Origin: Labilithrix luteola
GTDB lineage: Bacteria > Myxococcota_A > Polyangia > Polyangiales > Polyangiaceae
Direction of reading: 5' to 3'
Length of the DNA stretch: 64,000 nucleotides
Assembly (NCBI RefSeq): GCF_001263205.1
Contig: NZ_CP012333.1
Span: 7,276,001-7,340,000 of the forward strand
Program-made: the position numbers and the translations under genes
The notes under the pieces: generated by a model
What the model was told of the DNA's origin: nothing
The model's database searches: none
Seen by the model: only the letters and a program-made list of their open reading frames with translations
Shown here: positions 16,894-26,602 of the stretch, one piece after another
Position numbering within the stretch: the first letter of the stretch is position 1
How the letters are laid out: the number at the start of each line of letters is the position of its first letter

Positions 16894-17922
16894 GTGGCAA
16901 AGACGATGAAAGCCGCCGTCGTGCGCGAGCTCGGCAAGCCGCTGACGATCGAGCAGATTCCCATTCCGACCCCCGGCTACGGCGAGGTGCTCGTGAAGAT
17001 CGTGGCCACGGGCGTCTGCCACACCGATCTGCACGCCGCGCAGGGCGATTGGCCGATCAAACCAACGCCCCCGCTCGTGCCGGGGCATGAAGGTGCCGGC
17101 GTGGTCGCTGCCATTGGACCCGGCGTGACGGATTTGAAGGTAGGTGATCCGGTCGGGATCGCATGGCTCCACGATGCGTGTGGCAAGTGCGAGTACTGCA
17201 TCACGGGCTGGGAGACGCTTTGCGAGAAGCAGCGCAACAGTGGCTATGGTGTCAACGGCACGTTTGCCGAATACGCGATCGGCTCCGCCGCGTACGTGGC
17301 TCGTTTTCCGCGCAACGTCGATTTCGCGAAGATGGCGCCGATCCTTTGTGCGGGGGTCACCACGTACAAGGGCATCAAGGAAACCGAAGCTCGGCCCGGT
17401 GAATGGCTGGCGGTTTCGGGTATCGGAGGCCTCGGGCACGTCGCGGTGCAATACGCTCGCGCCATGGGCCTCCACGTCGCCGCGCTCGACGTCTCCGAAG
17501 AGAAGCTCGCGCTCGCGCGAAAGCTCGGTGCGCAGATCGCCGTCGACGCACGACGTGCCGATGCCACGACCGAAGTCGCGAAGTTTACGGGCGGCGGCGC
17601 TCACGGCGTGCTGGTCACGGCAGTCTCGGCGCCCGCGTTCGCGCAGGCGCTCGAGCTCGCTCGACGCAAAGGGACGGTCAGCCTCGTCGGACTGCCGCCG
17701 GGGGACTTCGCGATGCCGATCTTCGATGTCGTTCTCAAGCGAATTACCGTGCGAGGATCGATCGTCGGAACGCGCAAAGATATGGCGGAGTCGATCGCGT
17801 TCGCGTCCGAAGGCAAGGTCGCACCGCACATCCATCACGCACGGCTCGAAGACATCAACGACGTCTTCGCCAGTCTCGAAGCCGGCAAAGTCGATGGGCG
17901 CATCGTGGTCGACCTCGCGTGA
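16894..17922 (+). CDS. adhP: Zinc-dependent alcohol dehydrogenase
   Basis: 342 aa from the GTG at 16894, preceded by GGAGG at 6 bp; an ATG four codons later is the alternative. The catalytic zinc ligands are present in GVCHTDLHAA and PGHEGAG. The structural zinc site is CGKCEYCITGWETLC. The NAD-binding Rossmann motif is SGIGGLGHVAVQYA. Length and end match the AdhP class, which interconverts primary alcohols and aldehydes with NAD. It stands alone before a methyltransferase gene. Confidence 0.93.
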   Translation: MAKTMKAAVVRELGKPLTIEQIPIPTPGYGEVLVKIVATGVCHTDLHAAQGDWPIKPTPPLVPGHEGAGVVAAIGPGVTDLKVGDPVGIAWLHDACGKCEYCITGWETLCEKQRNSGYGVNGTFAEYAIGSAAYVARFPRNVDFAKMAPILCAGVTTYKGIKETEARPGEWLAVSGIGGLGHVAVQYARAMGLHVAALDVSEEKLALARKLGAQIAVDARRADATTEVAKFTGGGAHGVLVTAVSAPAFAQALELARRKGTVSLVGLPPGDFAMPIFDVVLKRITVRGSIVGTRKDMAESIAFASEGKVAPHIHHARLEDINDVFASLEAGKVDGRIVVDLA

Positions 17923-18000
17923 GCTGCCTCGAAAGATCCGCCGATCGGTCCGAAAGACGCGCCCTTTTGGCCGTGTCGTGCGGGTCCTATCCATCGACGG

Positions 18001-18609
18001 ATGAGCGAAGCGGAGGACTTCTGGGAGCGACGCTGGCGTGAGATGGCTCCGCCGCGTGCGCTGCGGCCAAGCCCGGTGATGGTGAGTTTCGTTGCGGAGC
18101 TCGAGGCGGGCCGCGCGCTCGATCTCGGCTGTGCGCGAGGCGACGATGCGATCTGGCTTGCGACGCGTGGCTGGAGGGTCACCGCCGTCGACATCGCGAC
18201 GAGCGCGCTCGTGGCGGCACGCGCCAGATCCGAGGGGCTGGCGATCGACTACCAGCAGCACGATCTCGGAGAGAGCTTTCCCGAAGGCGAGTTCGATCTC
18301 GTCTCGGCCCAGTATCTCCAGTCACCGGTCGCGTTCCCGCGTGCACGCGTCCTCCAGCGTGCCGCGCGTGCGGTCGCCCGCGGCGGCCTCCTGCTCGTGG
18401 TCGAGCATGCCTCGCACCGGCCGTGGGGCCACAAGCCCGAACACGACGTCGTGTTTCCGCCGGCCGAGGAGCTCGCCGTGGAGATCGGCGTCGAGCCCGC
18501 GGAGTGGTGCACCGTGTTCCTAGGTCGGCGCGAGCGAGAGGCGAAGGGACCGAACGGCGAGATTGCTCTCGTCGCCGACAACATCGTTGCGTTCCGAAGG
18601 ACGATCTGA
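18001..18609 (+). CDS. Class I SAM-dependent methyltransferase
   Basis: 202 aa. The Rossmann motif I is ALDLGCARGDDAIWLATRGW and motif II is VTAVDIATSALVAA. The post-I region FDLVSAQYLQSP and the LLLVVEHASHRPWG segment fit small-molecule methyltransferases of the methyltransf_11/25 type, similar to those annotated as thiopurine or tellurite methyltransferases. The substrate is unknown. Not coupled to the ADH gene (78 bp apart). Confidence 0.85.
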   Translation: MSEAEDFWERRWREMAPPRALRPSPVMVSFVAELEAGRALDLGCARGDDAIWLATRGWRVTAVDIATSALVAARARSEGLAIDYQQHDLGESFPEGEFDLVSAQYLQSPVAFPRARVLQRAARAVARGGLLLVVEHASHRPWGHKPEHDVVFPPAEELAVEIGVEPAEWCTVFLGRREREAKGPNGEIALVADNIVAFRRTI

Positions 18610-18744
18610 CCGCTGGGAGTGCGCCGCCAAGCAGCAGGACGAGCGAGTGCGACTTTGCCGCTGAGCTCGGTCGTTCGTTCGCCGCTTTCGGGAGGCGAGC
18701 GCACTTGTCGTGCTGCCCGGTTGAGGCTAGGGTTCCCGCCGTTG

Positions 18745-18815
18745 CCATGGGGTGCCGCCCACGCGGCTGAGATGATACCCATCGACCTGAACTGGGTAAT
18801 GCCAGCGGAGGGACG
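18745..18815 (+). promoter_or_regulatory. TPP riboswitch (THI element)
   Basis: The conserved blocks appear in order: GGGGTGCC, GGCTGAGATGATACCC, ACCTGAACTGGGTAATGCC and AGCGGAGGGA. These form the two arms that bind the pyrimidine and diphosphate of thiamine diphosphate. The motif ends about 85 bp before the thiM start codon and presumably lowers expression of the thi operon when thiamine diphosphate is abundant. Whether it acts on transcription or translation is not clear from the sequence. Confidence 0.95.
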
Positions 18816-18899
18816 GCGCATGATCGACACGCACTTCGAAAAACGCCTGGTCTCGGATTGCCTGTCGGATCGCGTCTCTCCACCGCGAGGAGAACGGCG

Positions 18900-19715
18900 A
18901 TGCCGAGCACGGACCACGATTTCGTAAGCACGCTTCCGAGCGCGCTTCGGCGGCTGCGTGACGCGCGGCCGCTCGTCCAGAACATCACGAACGACGTGGT
19001 GATGAACTTCACCGCGAATGCCCTGCTTGCGGCTGGCGCTTCGCCTGCCATGGTGCATGCACCGGAGGAGGCGTCCGAGTTCGCTCGAATCGCGTCCTCG
19101 CTCGTCGTGAACATTGGAACCCTCACCGCGCCTTCGGTGACGGCGATGGTCGGAGCCGCGGCGGCGGCGCGAGAGGCTGGCGTGCCGTGGGTGCTCGATC
19201 CCGTCGCGGTCGGCGCGACCACGTTCCGACGTGAGACGGTCGCGAAGCTCCTCGAAGAGAAGCCGACCATCGTGCGAGGGAACGCCTCCGAGATCTTGGC
19301 GGTGGCAACCGGCGTGCGCGCGGGGCGTGGCGTCGACGCGGACGGCGCGAGCTCCGAGGTCGCCGACGTTGCGGCGGCGCTTGCGAAGCGTACGGACTCG
19401 GTCATCGCGGTCACCGGCGCCGTCGATGTCGTGACGGATGGCACCACGACCTGGGCCATCGCGAATGGTCATCCGCTTCTCACGGCCATCACCGGTTCCG
19501 GATGTGCGGTTACGGCCATCGTCGGTGCATTTCTCGGCGCCCGTGTCGCGCCGCTCGAGGCGGCCGCCGCTGCGCTCGTGCTCGTTGGCATCGCCGGGGA
19601 ACGCGCGGCGCTCGACTGTCCCGGCCCGGGCTCGTTTGCGGTGCGGTTCATGGATGCGCTCGCCGCCATCACACCCGAAGATCTCGCCGCGGGGGCGCGG
19701 GTGACGCGTGCTTGA
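18900..19715 (+). CDS. thiM: Hydroxyethylthiazole kinase
   Basis: 271 aa from the ATG at 18900, preceded by AGGAGA at 7 bp. It phosphorylates 4-methyl-5-(2-hydroxyethyl)thiazole with ATP, the thiazole salvage step of thiamine synthesis. Diagnostic segments: QNITNDVVMNFTANALLAAG, LVVNIGTLT, WVLDPVAVGAT, and the catalytic-loop ITGSGCAVTA near residue 200. First gene behind the TPP riboswitch; it overlaps thiE by 8 bp. Confidence 0.95.
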   Translation: MPSTDHDFVSTLPSALRRLRDARPLVQNITNDVVMNFTANALLAAGASPAMVHAPEEASEFARIASSLVVNIGTLTAPSVTAMVGAAAAAREAGVPWVLDPVAVGATTFRRETVAKLLEEKPTIVRGNASEILAVATGVRAGRGVDADGASSEVADVAAALAKRTDSVIAVTGAVDVVTDGTTTWAIANGHPLLTAITGSGCAVTAIVGAFLGARVAPLEAAAAALVLVGIAGERAALDCPGPGSFAVRFMDALAAITPEDLAAGARVTRA

Positions 19716-20346
19716 ACGACGCGCGCTCACGCTCTGTCTCGTCACCGATCCCGATCTGGTGCCGGAGGGCGCGCTCGTCGATACGGTGCTGGCCGCGGTG
19801 CGTGGCGGCGTGAGCATGGTGCAGCTTCGCGATAAGCGCGCCTCCGACGATGTCCTCGCCGCGCAAGCGGAGACGCTGCTCCGCGTCCTCCGTCCGCTCG
19901 GAGTTCCGCTCGTCCTGAACGACCGCATCGATGTTGCCAAACGCGTTGGAGCGGATGGCGTGCACGTTGGTCAAGGCGACGACTCCCCGGCGATCGCGCG
20001 CGAGCGGCTTGGTCCGAGCGCCATCATCGGGCTCTCGATCACGAGCGCATCACAGCTCGAGGCCGCCCACCTCGGACCGGCGGACTACTACGGCGTCGGC
20101 CCTTACTTTGCGACGTCGACCAAGCCGGATCACGCTCGGCCGCTCGGTCTCGATGGCGCTCGCGCGCTCATCGCCGGGGCGCGTCGTCCGTGCATTGCCA
20201 TTGGCGGCATCGACACGAGCCGCGCCGCGGCCGTGCGCGCAACGGGCGCAGCTGGTCTTGCCGTCGTCTCCGCGATCTGCGGACAACCCGATCCTGAGCG
20301 CGCCGCGCGTGCGCTTCTCGTCACTCAGCAAGAGGTCCTCGCATGA
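19708..20346 (+). CDS. thiE: Thiamine-phosphate synthase
   Basis: 212 aa from a GTG codon inside the end of thiM. It joins hydroxymethylpyrimidine diphosphate to thiazole phosphate, giving thiamine phosphate. Conserved parts: MVQLRDKRAS, LVLNDRIDVAKRVGADGVHVGQGD, and the phosphate-binding CIAIGGIDTSRAA near the end. The last residues overlap the thiC start codon by 4 bp. Confidence 0.95.
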   Translation: MLERRALTLCLVTDPDLVPEGALVDTVLAAVRGGVSMVQLRDKRASDDVLAAQAETLLRVLRPLGVPLVLNDRIDVAKRVGADGVHVGQGDDSPAIARERLGPSAIIGLSITSASQLEAAHLGPADYYGVGPYFATSTKPDHARPLGLDGARALIAGARRPCIAIGGIDTSRAAAVRATGAAGLAVVSAICGQPDPERAARALLVTQQEVLA

Positions 20347-22145
20347 CTACCAAGCCGACGAATGTCACCACCGGTCCCATCACGGGCTCGAAGAAGATCT
20401 ACATCTCGCCGGAGGAGCGGCCTGACTTGCGCGTGCCCGTGCGCGAGATCGCGCTCACCGGTGACGAGCCGCCGGTGCGCGTCTACGACGCCTCGGGCCC
20501 CTACACCGAAGGCGGCGCCGTCGACCTGTCGGCAGGACTGCCTCGCGTTCGTGAGGGCTGGCTCGAGGCTCGCGGTCATCTCGAATCCTACGAGGGACGC
20601 GCCGTTCGACCCGAGGACGACGGCTCGCCGAACGCCTCGCAGGTGCTTCCGCAGTTTCCGGTGCAGCGTCGCCCGCGGCGCGGCAAGCCTGGAGCGCTCG
20701 TCACGCAGCTCGAGTACGCACGTGCGGGAATCATCACCGAGGAGATGGTCTACGCGGCGGCTCGCGAGAACCTCGGACGGAGCGCCCTCGTCGACGGTGA
20801 GAGCTTCGGAGCTTCGATTCCCGACGTCGTGACGCCGGAGTTCGTTCGCTCGGAGATCGCGTCGGGACGAGCCATCATCCCGGCGAACGTGAACCACCCC
20901 GAGCTCGAGCCCATGCTCATCGGGCGAAACTTCCTCGTGAAGATCAACGCGAACATCGGAAACTCCGCGCTCGCGTCTTCCATCGCCGAGGAAGTCGAGA
21001 AGATGGTGTGGTCCATCCGCTGGGGCGCCGACACCGTCATGGATCTCTCCACGGGCCGGAACATCCACGCCACGCGTGAATGGATTCTGCGCAACTCCCC
21101 GGTGCCGATCGGCACCGTCCCCATCTACCAGGCCCTCGAGAAGGTGCACGGCGATCCGCAGAAGCTCGACTGGGAGGTGTTCTCCGACACCCTCATCGAG
21201 CAGTGCGAGCAGGGCGTCGACTACTTCACGATCCACGCGGGCGTTCGCCTTGCCCACGTGCCGCTGACGGCGAATCGCGTCACCGGAATCGTCTCGCGCG
21301 GCGGCTCGATGATGGCCGCGTGGTGTCTCGGACATCACCGCGAGAGCTTCCTCTACGAGCGCTTCGGCGACATTTGCGACATCCTTCGCAAGTACGACGT
21401 CTCCTTCTCGCTCGGCGATGGCCTCCGCCCCGGTTCGATCGCCGACGCCAACGACGCCGCGCAGTTCGCGGAGCTCACCACGCTCGGCGAGCTCACCAAG
21501 GTCGCGTGGGAGAAGGGCTGCCAGGTCATGATCGAGGGCCCCGGCCACGTGCCGATGCACAAGATCAAGGCGAACATGGACAAGCAGCTCCGCGAGTGCG
21601 GAGAAGCTCCGTTCTACACGCTCGGCCCGCTCACCACGGACATCGCTCCGGGCTACGACCACATCACGTCGGGCATCGGCGCGGCGATGATCGGCTGGTT
21701 CGGTACCGCCATGCTCTGCTACGTCACGCCGAAAGAGCACCTCGGGCTGCCCGATCGCGACGACGTGAAGACGGGTGTCATCACCTACAAGATCGCAGCG
21801 CACGCGGCCGATCTCGCGAAGGGCCACCCCGCGGCGCGCCTCCGTGACGACGCGCTCTCGAAGGCACGCTTCGAGTTCCGCTGGATCGACCAGTTCAATC
21901 TCGCGCTCGATCCGGACACGGCTCGCTCCTTCCACGACGAGACGCTCCCCAAGGACGCCCAGAAGACGGCCCACTTCTGCTCGATGTGCGGCCCGAAGTT
22001 CTGCTCGATGAGCATCACGCAGGACGTCCGCCGCCTGGCCGAGCGCACCGCCGGTCTCGAAGCCAAGGCCGCCGAGTTCCGCGAAGGCGGCGGTCGCATC
22101 CACATGAAAATTGTCGACGACCAGAAGGCGCCCAGCGCCGAGTAA
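20343..22145 (+). CDS. thiC: Phosphomethylpyrimidine synthase (radical SAM)
   Basis: 600 aa. It converts aminoimidazole ribotide to hydroxymethylpyrimidine phosphate, the pyrimidine arm of thiamine. The [4Fe-4S] binding motif CSMCGPKFC lies near residue 550. Other hallmarks are DLSTGRNIHATREWILRN, HAGVRLAHVPLTANR and MIEGPGHVPMHKI. Its presence behind a salvage kinase and thiE, without thiD or thiazole-synthesis genes here, means the pathway is completed elsewhere or thiazole is scavenged. Confidence 0.97.
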   Translation: MTTKPTNVTTGPITGSKKIYISPEERPDLRVPVREIALTGDEPPVRVYDASGPYTEGGAVDLSAGLPRVREGWLEARGHLESYEGRAVRPEDDGSPNASQVLPQFPVQRRPRRGKPGALVTQLEYARAGIITEEMVYAAARENLGRSALVDGESFGASIPDVVTPEFVRSEIASGRAIIPANVNHPELEPMLIGRNFLVKINANIGNSALASSIAEEVEKMVWSIRWGADTVMDLSTGRNIHATREWILRNSPVPIGTVPIYQALEKVHGDPQKLDWEVFSDTLIEQCEQGVDYFTIHAGVRLAHVPLTANRVTGIVSRGGSMMAAWCLGHHRESFLYERFGDICDILRKYDVSFSLGDGLRPGSIADANDAAQFAELTTLGELTKVAWEKGCQVMIEGPGHVPMHKIKANMDKQLRECGEAPFYTLGPLTTDIAPGYDHITSGIGAAMIGWFGTAMLCYVTPKEHLGLPDRDDVKTGVITYKIAAHAADLAKGHPAARLRDDALSKARFEFRWIDQFNLALDPDTARSFHDETLPKDAQKTAHFCSMCGPKFCSMSITQDVRRLAERTAGLEAKAAEFREGGGRIHMKIVDDQKAPSAE

Positions 22146-22161
22146 CGAATAGACCGCGCGA

Positions 22162-22196
22162 GGCTCGACGACCCGAATCGAAGCGGTCGTCGAGCC
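22162..22196. terminator. Bidirectional hairpin between thiC and the efflux operon
   Basis: GGCTCGACGACC (22162-22173) and its exact complement GGTCGTCGAGCC (22185-22196) surround an 11-base loop. It lies between two converging transcription units (thiC stop at 22145, MFP stop at 22254). No T-tract follows on either side, so it may act as a transcript stabiliser or with Rho. Confidence 0.6.
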
Positions 22197-22253
22197 CCGT
22201 GCGCCGTTCGCCTTCCAAATAGCTCGTCGCCTCAAACACCGCGCGAGCGTCTC

Positions 22254-23423
22254 TCAGCGGTGCTCTCCGTTCGTCGGGCTGGCGTCGGCTGACGGGTGCT
22301 TGTTGACCTTCTCGCCATTGCGGATGGAGTCGGTTGCGTTGCGTACGACGGCGTCGCCGGGGCGGAGATCGCCGACCACTTCGATCTCGCCGTTCGCGCT
22401 GTGTCCCGTCTGGACGACCATCCATTCCGCAACTCCGTTCGCTATTCGAATGACGAACGTTCGCTGCTGATCCGAGGCCATCGCCGATGTCGGCACGAAG
22501 AGCGTTGGGCGGTCGCGAGTGACGGGCCACGACACGGTGGCGAAGGCACCGGGGGAGAGGCGCTTGTCCGTGTTCGGCACGTCGAGCTCGATGTGCATCG
22601 TGCGAGTCTTCAGGTCGATGTCGTGGGACACGCGGGCGATTGGCGCGCGGAAGATCTCGCCGAGATAGGCCGGTACGCTGAAGGCCACCTCTTGCCCGTC
22701 GCGAATCGCGCCCACGTCGGCCTCGGGGACTGGCACCACCAGGCGAAGGCGATCGACGTCGACGAGCTGGATGATGGGTATCGCTGACGGCTGACCCGCG
22801 GCGGGGCCGACGAGGGCACCGGGATGAAGGTTTCGCCGCGTGACCGTGGCGTTGAATGGCGCGTAGATCGTCAGATACGCCTCGATCTGCGCAACTTCAC
22901 GGAGCGTGTCGCGCGCTGCACGGACGTTGTGCTCGGCGGCGCCCACGCTGCCCCGATCCGCCTCGACGGTTTGCTGAGCGATCGCCAGATCGTTGGCGGC
23001 AACCACGCCCGGTGTCTGCGCCGCCTGCGCGAGGTGCTTGTAGGTTCCCTCGTCGGCGGCGAGCTTCGCGCGAACCGTGGTGAGCTGTGATTCTGCGGAC
23101 TGGAGCGCCGCGTGCGCCTGGGCTTTACGCGCCAGCAGTTCGGGCGCTGACAGGCGCATCAAGAAGTCCCCTTGTTTGACTTGCGAGCCCACGTCGACGC
23201 GGATCTCTTCGAGGAAGCCGGTGACCTTTGGATAGACGTCGACCATCTCGTAGGGCAGGAGCTGCGCTGGCAAGCGGTCCACCGTATCGAGTGTTCGCGA
23301 GACCACCGGGACCGTCTCGACGGACGACGAGGCCATTGCCAACGGCGGCGCCGGCGCCTTCTTGTCACACGCGCCGAGCACCAGGCTTCCCACGCACACG
23401 GACGCGAGCGAGAAGCGGTTCAT
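22254..23423 (-). CDS. Efflux RND transporter periplasmic adaptor (membrane fusion protein)
   Basis: 389 aa. Lipobox LVLGAC (Cys19) makes it an inner-membrane-anchored adaptor. The barrel-sandwich halves are visible as VDVYPKVTGFLEEIRVDVGSQVKQGDFL and LTIYAPFNATVTRRNLHPGALV, with a coiled-coil hairpin between (QAHAALQSAESQLTTVRAK). It bridges the RND pump to the TolC-like channel. Last gene of the operon; its start overlaps the pump gene by 4 bp. Confidence 0.93.
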   Translation of the reverse strand: MNRFSLASVCVGSLVLGACDKKAPAPPLAMASSSVETVPVVSRTLDTVDRLPAQLLPYEMVDVYPKVTGFLEEIRVDVGSQVKQGDFLMRLSAPELLARKAQAHAALQSAESQLTTVRAKLAADEGTYKHLAQAAQTPGVVAANDLAIAQQTVEADRGSVGAAEHNVRAARDTLREVAQIEAYLTIYAPFNATVTRRNLHPGALVGPAAGQPSAIPIIQLVDVDRLRLVVPVPEADVGAIRDGQEVAFSVPAYLGEIFRAPIARVSHDIDLKTRTMHIELDVPNTDKRLSPGAFATVSWPVTRDRPTLFVPTSAMASDQQRTFVIRIANGVAEWMVVQTGHSANGEIEVVGDLRPGDAVVRNATDSIRNGEKVNKHPSADASPTNGEHR

Positions 23424-26400
23424 GTCGCGCTCCGCGCTTCGTTGAAGCGGCTCTCCGGATCTTCCGGGTCGAGCGAGCGGGAAGCGGTCGGCGCTTTTCG
23501 TTGAACGATTCCGAAGACGGTGGGCAGGAGAAACAAGGTCGCGAGGGTGGCCATGGAGAGACCTCCGATGACCGCTCGTCCGAGCGGCGCCGTCTCTTCG
23601 CTCCCTTCGCCAATCGCGAGCGCCATGGGGACCATGCCCGCGATCATCGCCAGGCTCGTCATCAGGACAGGACGCAGTCGCTCGGTCGCCGCGCCACGCG
23701 CAGCATCGTGCGAGTCAGCGCCATTCCGCCGGTTTTTCTCGGCAAAGGTCACGAGCAGGATCGCGTTCGCGACCGCCACGCCGATGGCCATGATCGTTCC
23801 CATGAAACTCTCGAGGTTCACGGACGTTCCGGTGATGATCAACATGAGCACCACGCCGACGAGCACGGCCGGCGCGGTCGAAAGAACGACGAACGCCAGG
23901 CGAACCGATTGGAAGTTCGCCGTGAGTACCAGGAGGATGATGCCGACGGCCGCACCGAGCCCAATCGCGAGCTCGCCGAAGATCTGGCGGAGCGCGTTGA
24001 CCTGACCGCGTACCTCGACTTTCACGCCTCGAGGTGCCGCGCCCACGCGGTCGAGTGCCGTGCCGATATCCCGTGCTGCGCCGCCGACGTCGTTACTCGC
24101 CACGTTCGCCGAGAGGGAGAGCATCCAGAGACCATTCTTTCGATCGAGCTCGCCGGGCACGGTGGTGGGCTCGAGCGCTGCGAGCTGTCGAAGCAGCGGA
24201 GAGGCCCCCGTCGAGCTCGACACCGGGATGTTCGCGATGTCTTGGATCGACGTCATCTGCGGCTGCGGAACCTGAATCTGCACTTGGTAGCTGACTCCCG
24301 ACTTTGGATCGCGCCAGAAGTTGGGAGCGATGAAGCGGCTCGACCCTGTCGACGAGACGACGGCAGCCGCGGCGTCGTTCGCGGTGGCGCCGAGCTGACC
24401 GGCAAGCGTGCGGTCGATTTTGACGTTCACCGTCGGGTAATGAAGCGGCTCTTCGAAGCCCACGTCACGAAGCGATTCCACCTTTCCCAACTGTTCGCGA
24501 ACGCGCTCGGCGTACGCCTTCGCGTCGCCATACTGAGGGCCCGTGACGGCCACCTCGGCTTGAGACGGGGCGCCGAAGTTGAGGATCTGGCTGACGAGAT
24601 CGCCCGGATCGAAAGAGAATCGGAGGTCCGGCAAATCACGCGACAAGCGAGCGCGAAGTCGCTCCTTCAGCTCCCCGAGCTCGAGATGGCTGTCTCGCTT
24701 CAGCCCGATGTTGATGACCGCTTGTTGCGGCCCGCTCGTCCACAAGAATACGGCGTTGATTGGGTATGACGAGGCCTGCGTGCCGACATAACCGAGACTG
24801 AGATCGAGATTGTTCTCCCCGGCTTCTTCGGTAATGGCTTCGAGGGCCCGGCGCACCCGGTCCTCGGTTACCGCGACCCGAGTGCCGTCGGGGGCGTCGA
24901 CGCGAAGACGAAACTGCTTCGATGCGGACGAGGGAAAGACCTCCTGGGGCAGGCGAGGCGCGACCAATCCCAGAACCAGGGCGGCGACGATCGCGTAGCC
25001 CGCAAGCAGCAAAATTGGATATCGCATGACGCGCGTCAGCACCTCTTCGAAGCGATGCCGGAACCTGACGAATGCCGGCTCTTTCTTCGGCGGAGCCGCT
25101 TCCTCGCTCGCGCCCGTGGCGTGGACCTCCCGCAGCATCCAGTTCGCAAGTACCGGCACGAGGGAGCTCGAGAGCAGGTACGACGCCCCCATCGAGAAGC
25201 CGACGGCGAGCGAGAGCGGAAGGAAGAGCGATTGCGCAGGTCCGCTCATGAAGAATGCCGGCAGGAAGACGGCAAACACGCTGAGCATGGCGAGGAGGCG
25301 AGGCGTTGCGACCTCGCGACTGGCGGCGAGCACGGCGCGCGCCTTCGTCTCGGCTCCGTCGAGATGCACGTGGATGTTCTCGAGGAGCACCGTTCCCTCG
25401 TCGACGAGTACGCCGACCGCGAGCGCGAGACCGCCCAGCGTCATGATGTTGATCGTCTGGCCAGCGAGCCTCAACGCAACGACGGCGCTGAGAAGCGCGA
25501 AGGGGATGGTCATGACGACGATCAGCGACGAGCGCCAATCGCGGAGGAAGAGAAATAGCATGAGCCCCGTAAGGGCCGCCCCGATCGATGCCTCACGCAA
25601 CACGGAGCTCAGCGCCGCCCGTACGTAGGCCGATTGATCGAGCTCGTAATCGACGTGCACGTCGTCGGGTAAAAGCGACTGAAAACGTGGGAGGCTCTGC
25701 TTGACCGCGTCGACCACGGTGATGGTCGATGCGTCGGGGCGCTTCGTCACGGGGATGTAAATCGTGCGCTTCCCGTTGCGAAGCGCGTAGCCGGCGAGGA
25801 GATCGGCGCTGTCCGCGATGGTCGCGACGTCACGCATGTACACGGACTTGCCTGGTCCGAGCTGGAGCGGGATATCGAGCAGGTCCTGGTAGTCGACGAC
25901 GGTCGAGTTCGTCGTCACGAGTGTGTTCGTCGTTCCGATATCGGCGTTTCCGGCCGGCTGAATGCTGTTGCCGGTCGCGAGTGCCTGCACCACGTCGGCG
26001 GGCGAACGCCCATACGATTGTAGCTTCTGCGGATCGACGTCGAGGACGATCGTTCGCTGGCTCGCGCCGAAAGGCGGAGGCGATGAAACGCCGGCAAGCG
26101 TTGCGAACTGTGGACGAACGCGGTTGAGCGCCAGGTCTTGCATCTCGGCGAGCGTGCGCGTCGGGCTCGAGAAGACGAGATATCCGACAGGGAGCGTTCC
26201 CGCGTCATACCGAATGATGAAGGGCGGTACGGTGCCCGGCGGCATGAACGCTTTGGCGCGATTGACGTACGAGATCGTCTGCGCGAGCGCCTGGCTCATA
26301 TCGGTGCCAGGGTGAAAGTTCAGTCGCAAGAGAGCGGTGCCCTGAATCGACCGCGCCTCGACGCTCTCGATGCCGTCGATATAGAGGAAGTGGTATTCGT

Positions 26401-26599
26401 AGTAGTACGAGATGAAGCCCTCGATTTGCTGAGGGCTCATTCCGCCATAGGGCTGCGCGACGTAGATGGTCGGGATGTTCAAATCCGGAAAGATGTCGAC
26501 CCGTGTGCGCCCGATCGCGACGAACGACAGGAGCGCCATGGCGATGACCAAGACCAGGACGGTGATGGGCCTCCTTAGCGCCGCGTGAACCAACCACAT
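23420..26599 (-). CDS. Efflux RND transporter permease subunit
   Basis: 1059 aa, full length for the AcrB/HAE1-like class: twelve membrane spans and two large periplasmic loops. N-terminus RRPITVLVLVIAMALLSF and NIPTIYVAQPYGGMSPQQIE are typical. In TM4 the proton-relay motif reads ALAVGVLVDEGTVLLEN, so the usual Asp-Asp pair is Asp-Glu. In TM10 the Lys of AcrB (SKN) is replaced (AVANAILLV). This pattern marks a distinct RND clade, so substrate and coupling may differ from AcrB. Middle gene of the operon. Confidence 0.95.
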   Translation of the reverse strand: MWLVHAALRRPITVLVLVIAMALLSFVAIGRTRVDIFPDLNIPTIYVAQPYGGMSPQQIEGFISYYYEYHFLYIDGIESVEARSIQGTALLRLNFHPGTDMSQALAQTISYVNRAKAFMPPGTVPPFIIRYDAGTLPVGYLVFSSPTRTLAEMQDLALNRVRPQFATLAGVSSPPPFGASQRTIVLDVDPQKLQSYGRSPADVVQALATGNSIQPAGNADIGTTNTLVTTNSTVVDYQDLLDIPLQLGPGKSVYMRDVATIADSADLLAGYALRNGKRTIYIPVTKRPDASTITVVDAVKQSLPRFQSLLPDDVHVDYELDQSAYVRAALSSVLREASIGAALTGLMLFLFLRDWRSSLIVVMTIPFALLSAVVALRLAGQTINIMTLGGLALAVGVLVDEGTVLLENIHVHLDGAETKARAVLAASREVATPRLLAMLSVFAVFLPAFFMSGPAQSLFLPLSLAVGFSMGASYLLSSSLVPVLANWMLREVHATGASEEAAPPKKEPAFVRFRHRFEEVLTRVMRYPILLLAGYAIVAALVLGLVAPRLPQEVFPSSASKQFRLRVDAPDGTRVAVTEDRVRRALEAITEEAGENNLDLSLGYVGTQASSYPINAVFLWTSGPQQAVINIGLKRDSHLELGELKERLRARLSRDLPDLRFSFDPGDLVSQILNFGAPSQAEVAVTGPQYGDAKAYAERVREQLGKVESLRDVGFEEPLHYPTVNVKIDRTLAGQLGATANDAAAAVVSSTGSSRFIAPNFWRDPKSGVSYQVQIQVPQPQMTSIQDIANIPVSSSTGASPLLRQLAALEPTTVPGELDRKNGLWMLSLSANVASNDVGGAARDIGTALDRVGAAPRGVKVEVRGQVNALRQIFGELAIGLGAAVGIILLVLTANFQSVRLAFVVLSTAPAVLVGVVLMLIITGTSVNLESFMGTIMAIGVAVANAILLVTFAEKNRRNGADSHDAARGAATERLRPVLMTSLAMIAGMVPMALAIGEGSEETAPLGRAVIGGLSMATLATLFLLPTVFGIVQRKAPTASRSLDPEDPESRFNEARSAT

Positions 26600-26602
26600 G
26601 GT

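Noticed and set aside
20325..22235. 636-codon open frame on the minus strand
   Set aside because: Antisense to thiC, which is unambiguous; the frame reflects high GC at third positions.
23228..24769. 513-codon open frame on the plus strand
   Set aside because: Antisense to the RND pump; no start signal and shadow-type composition.
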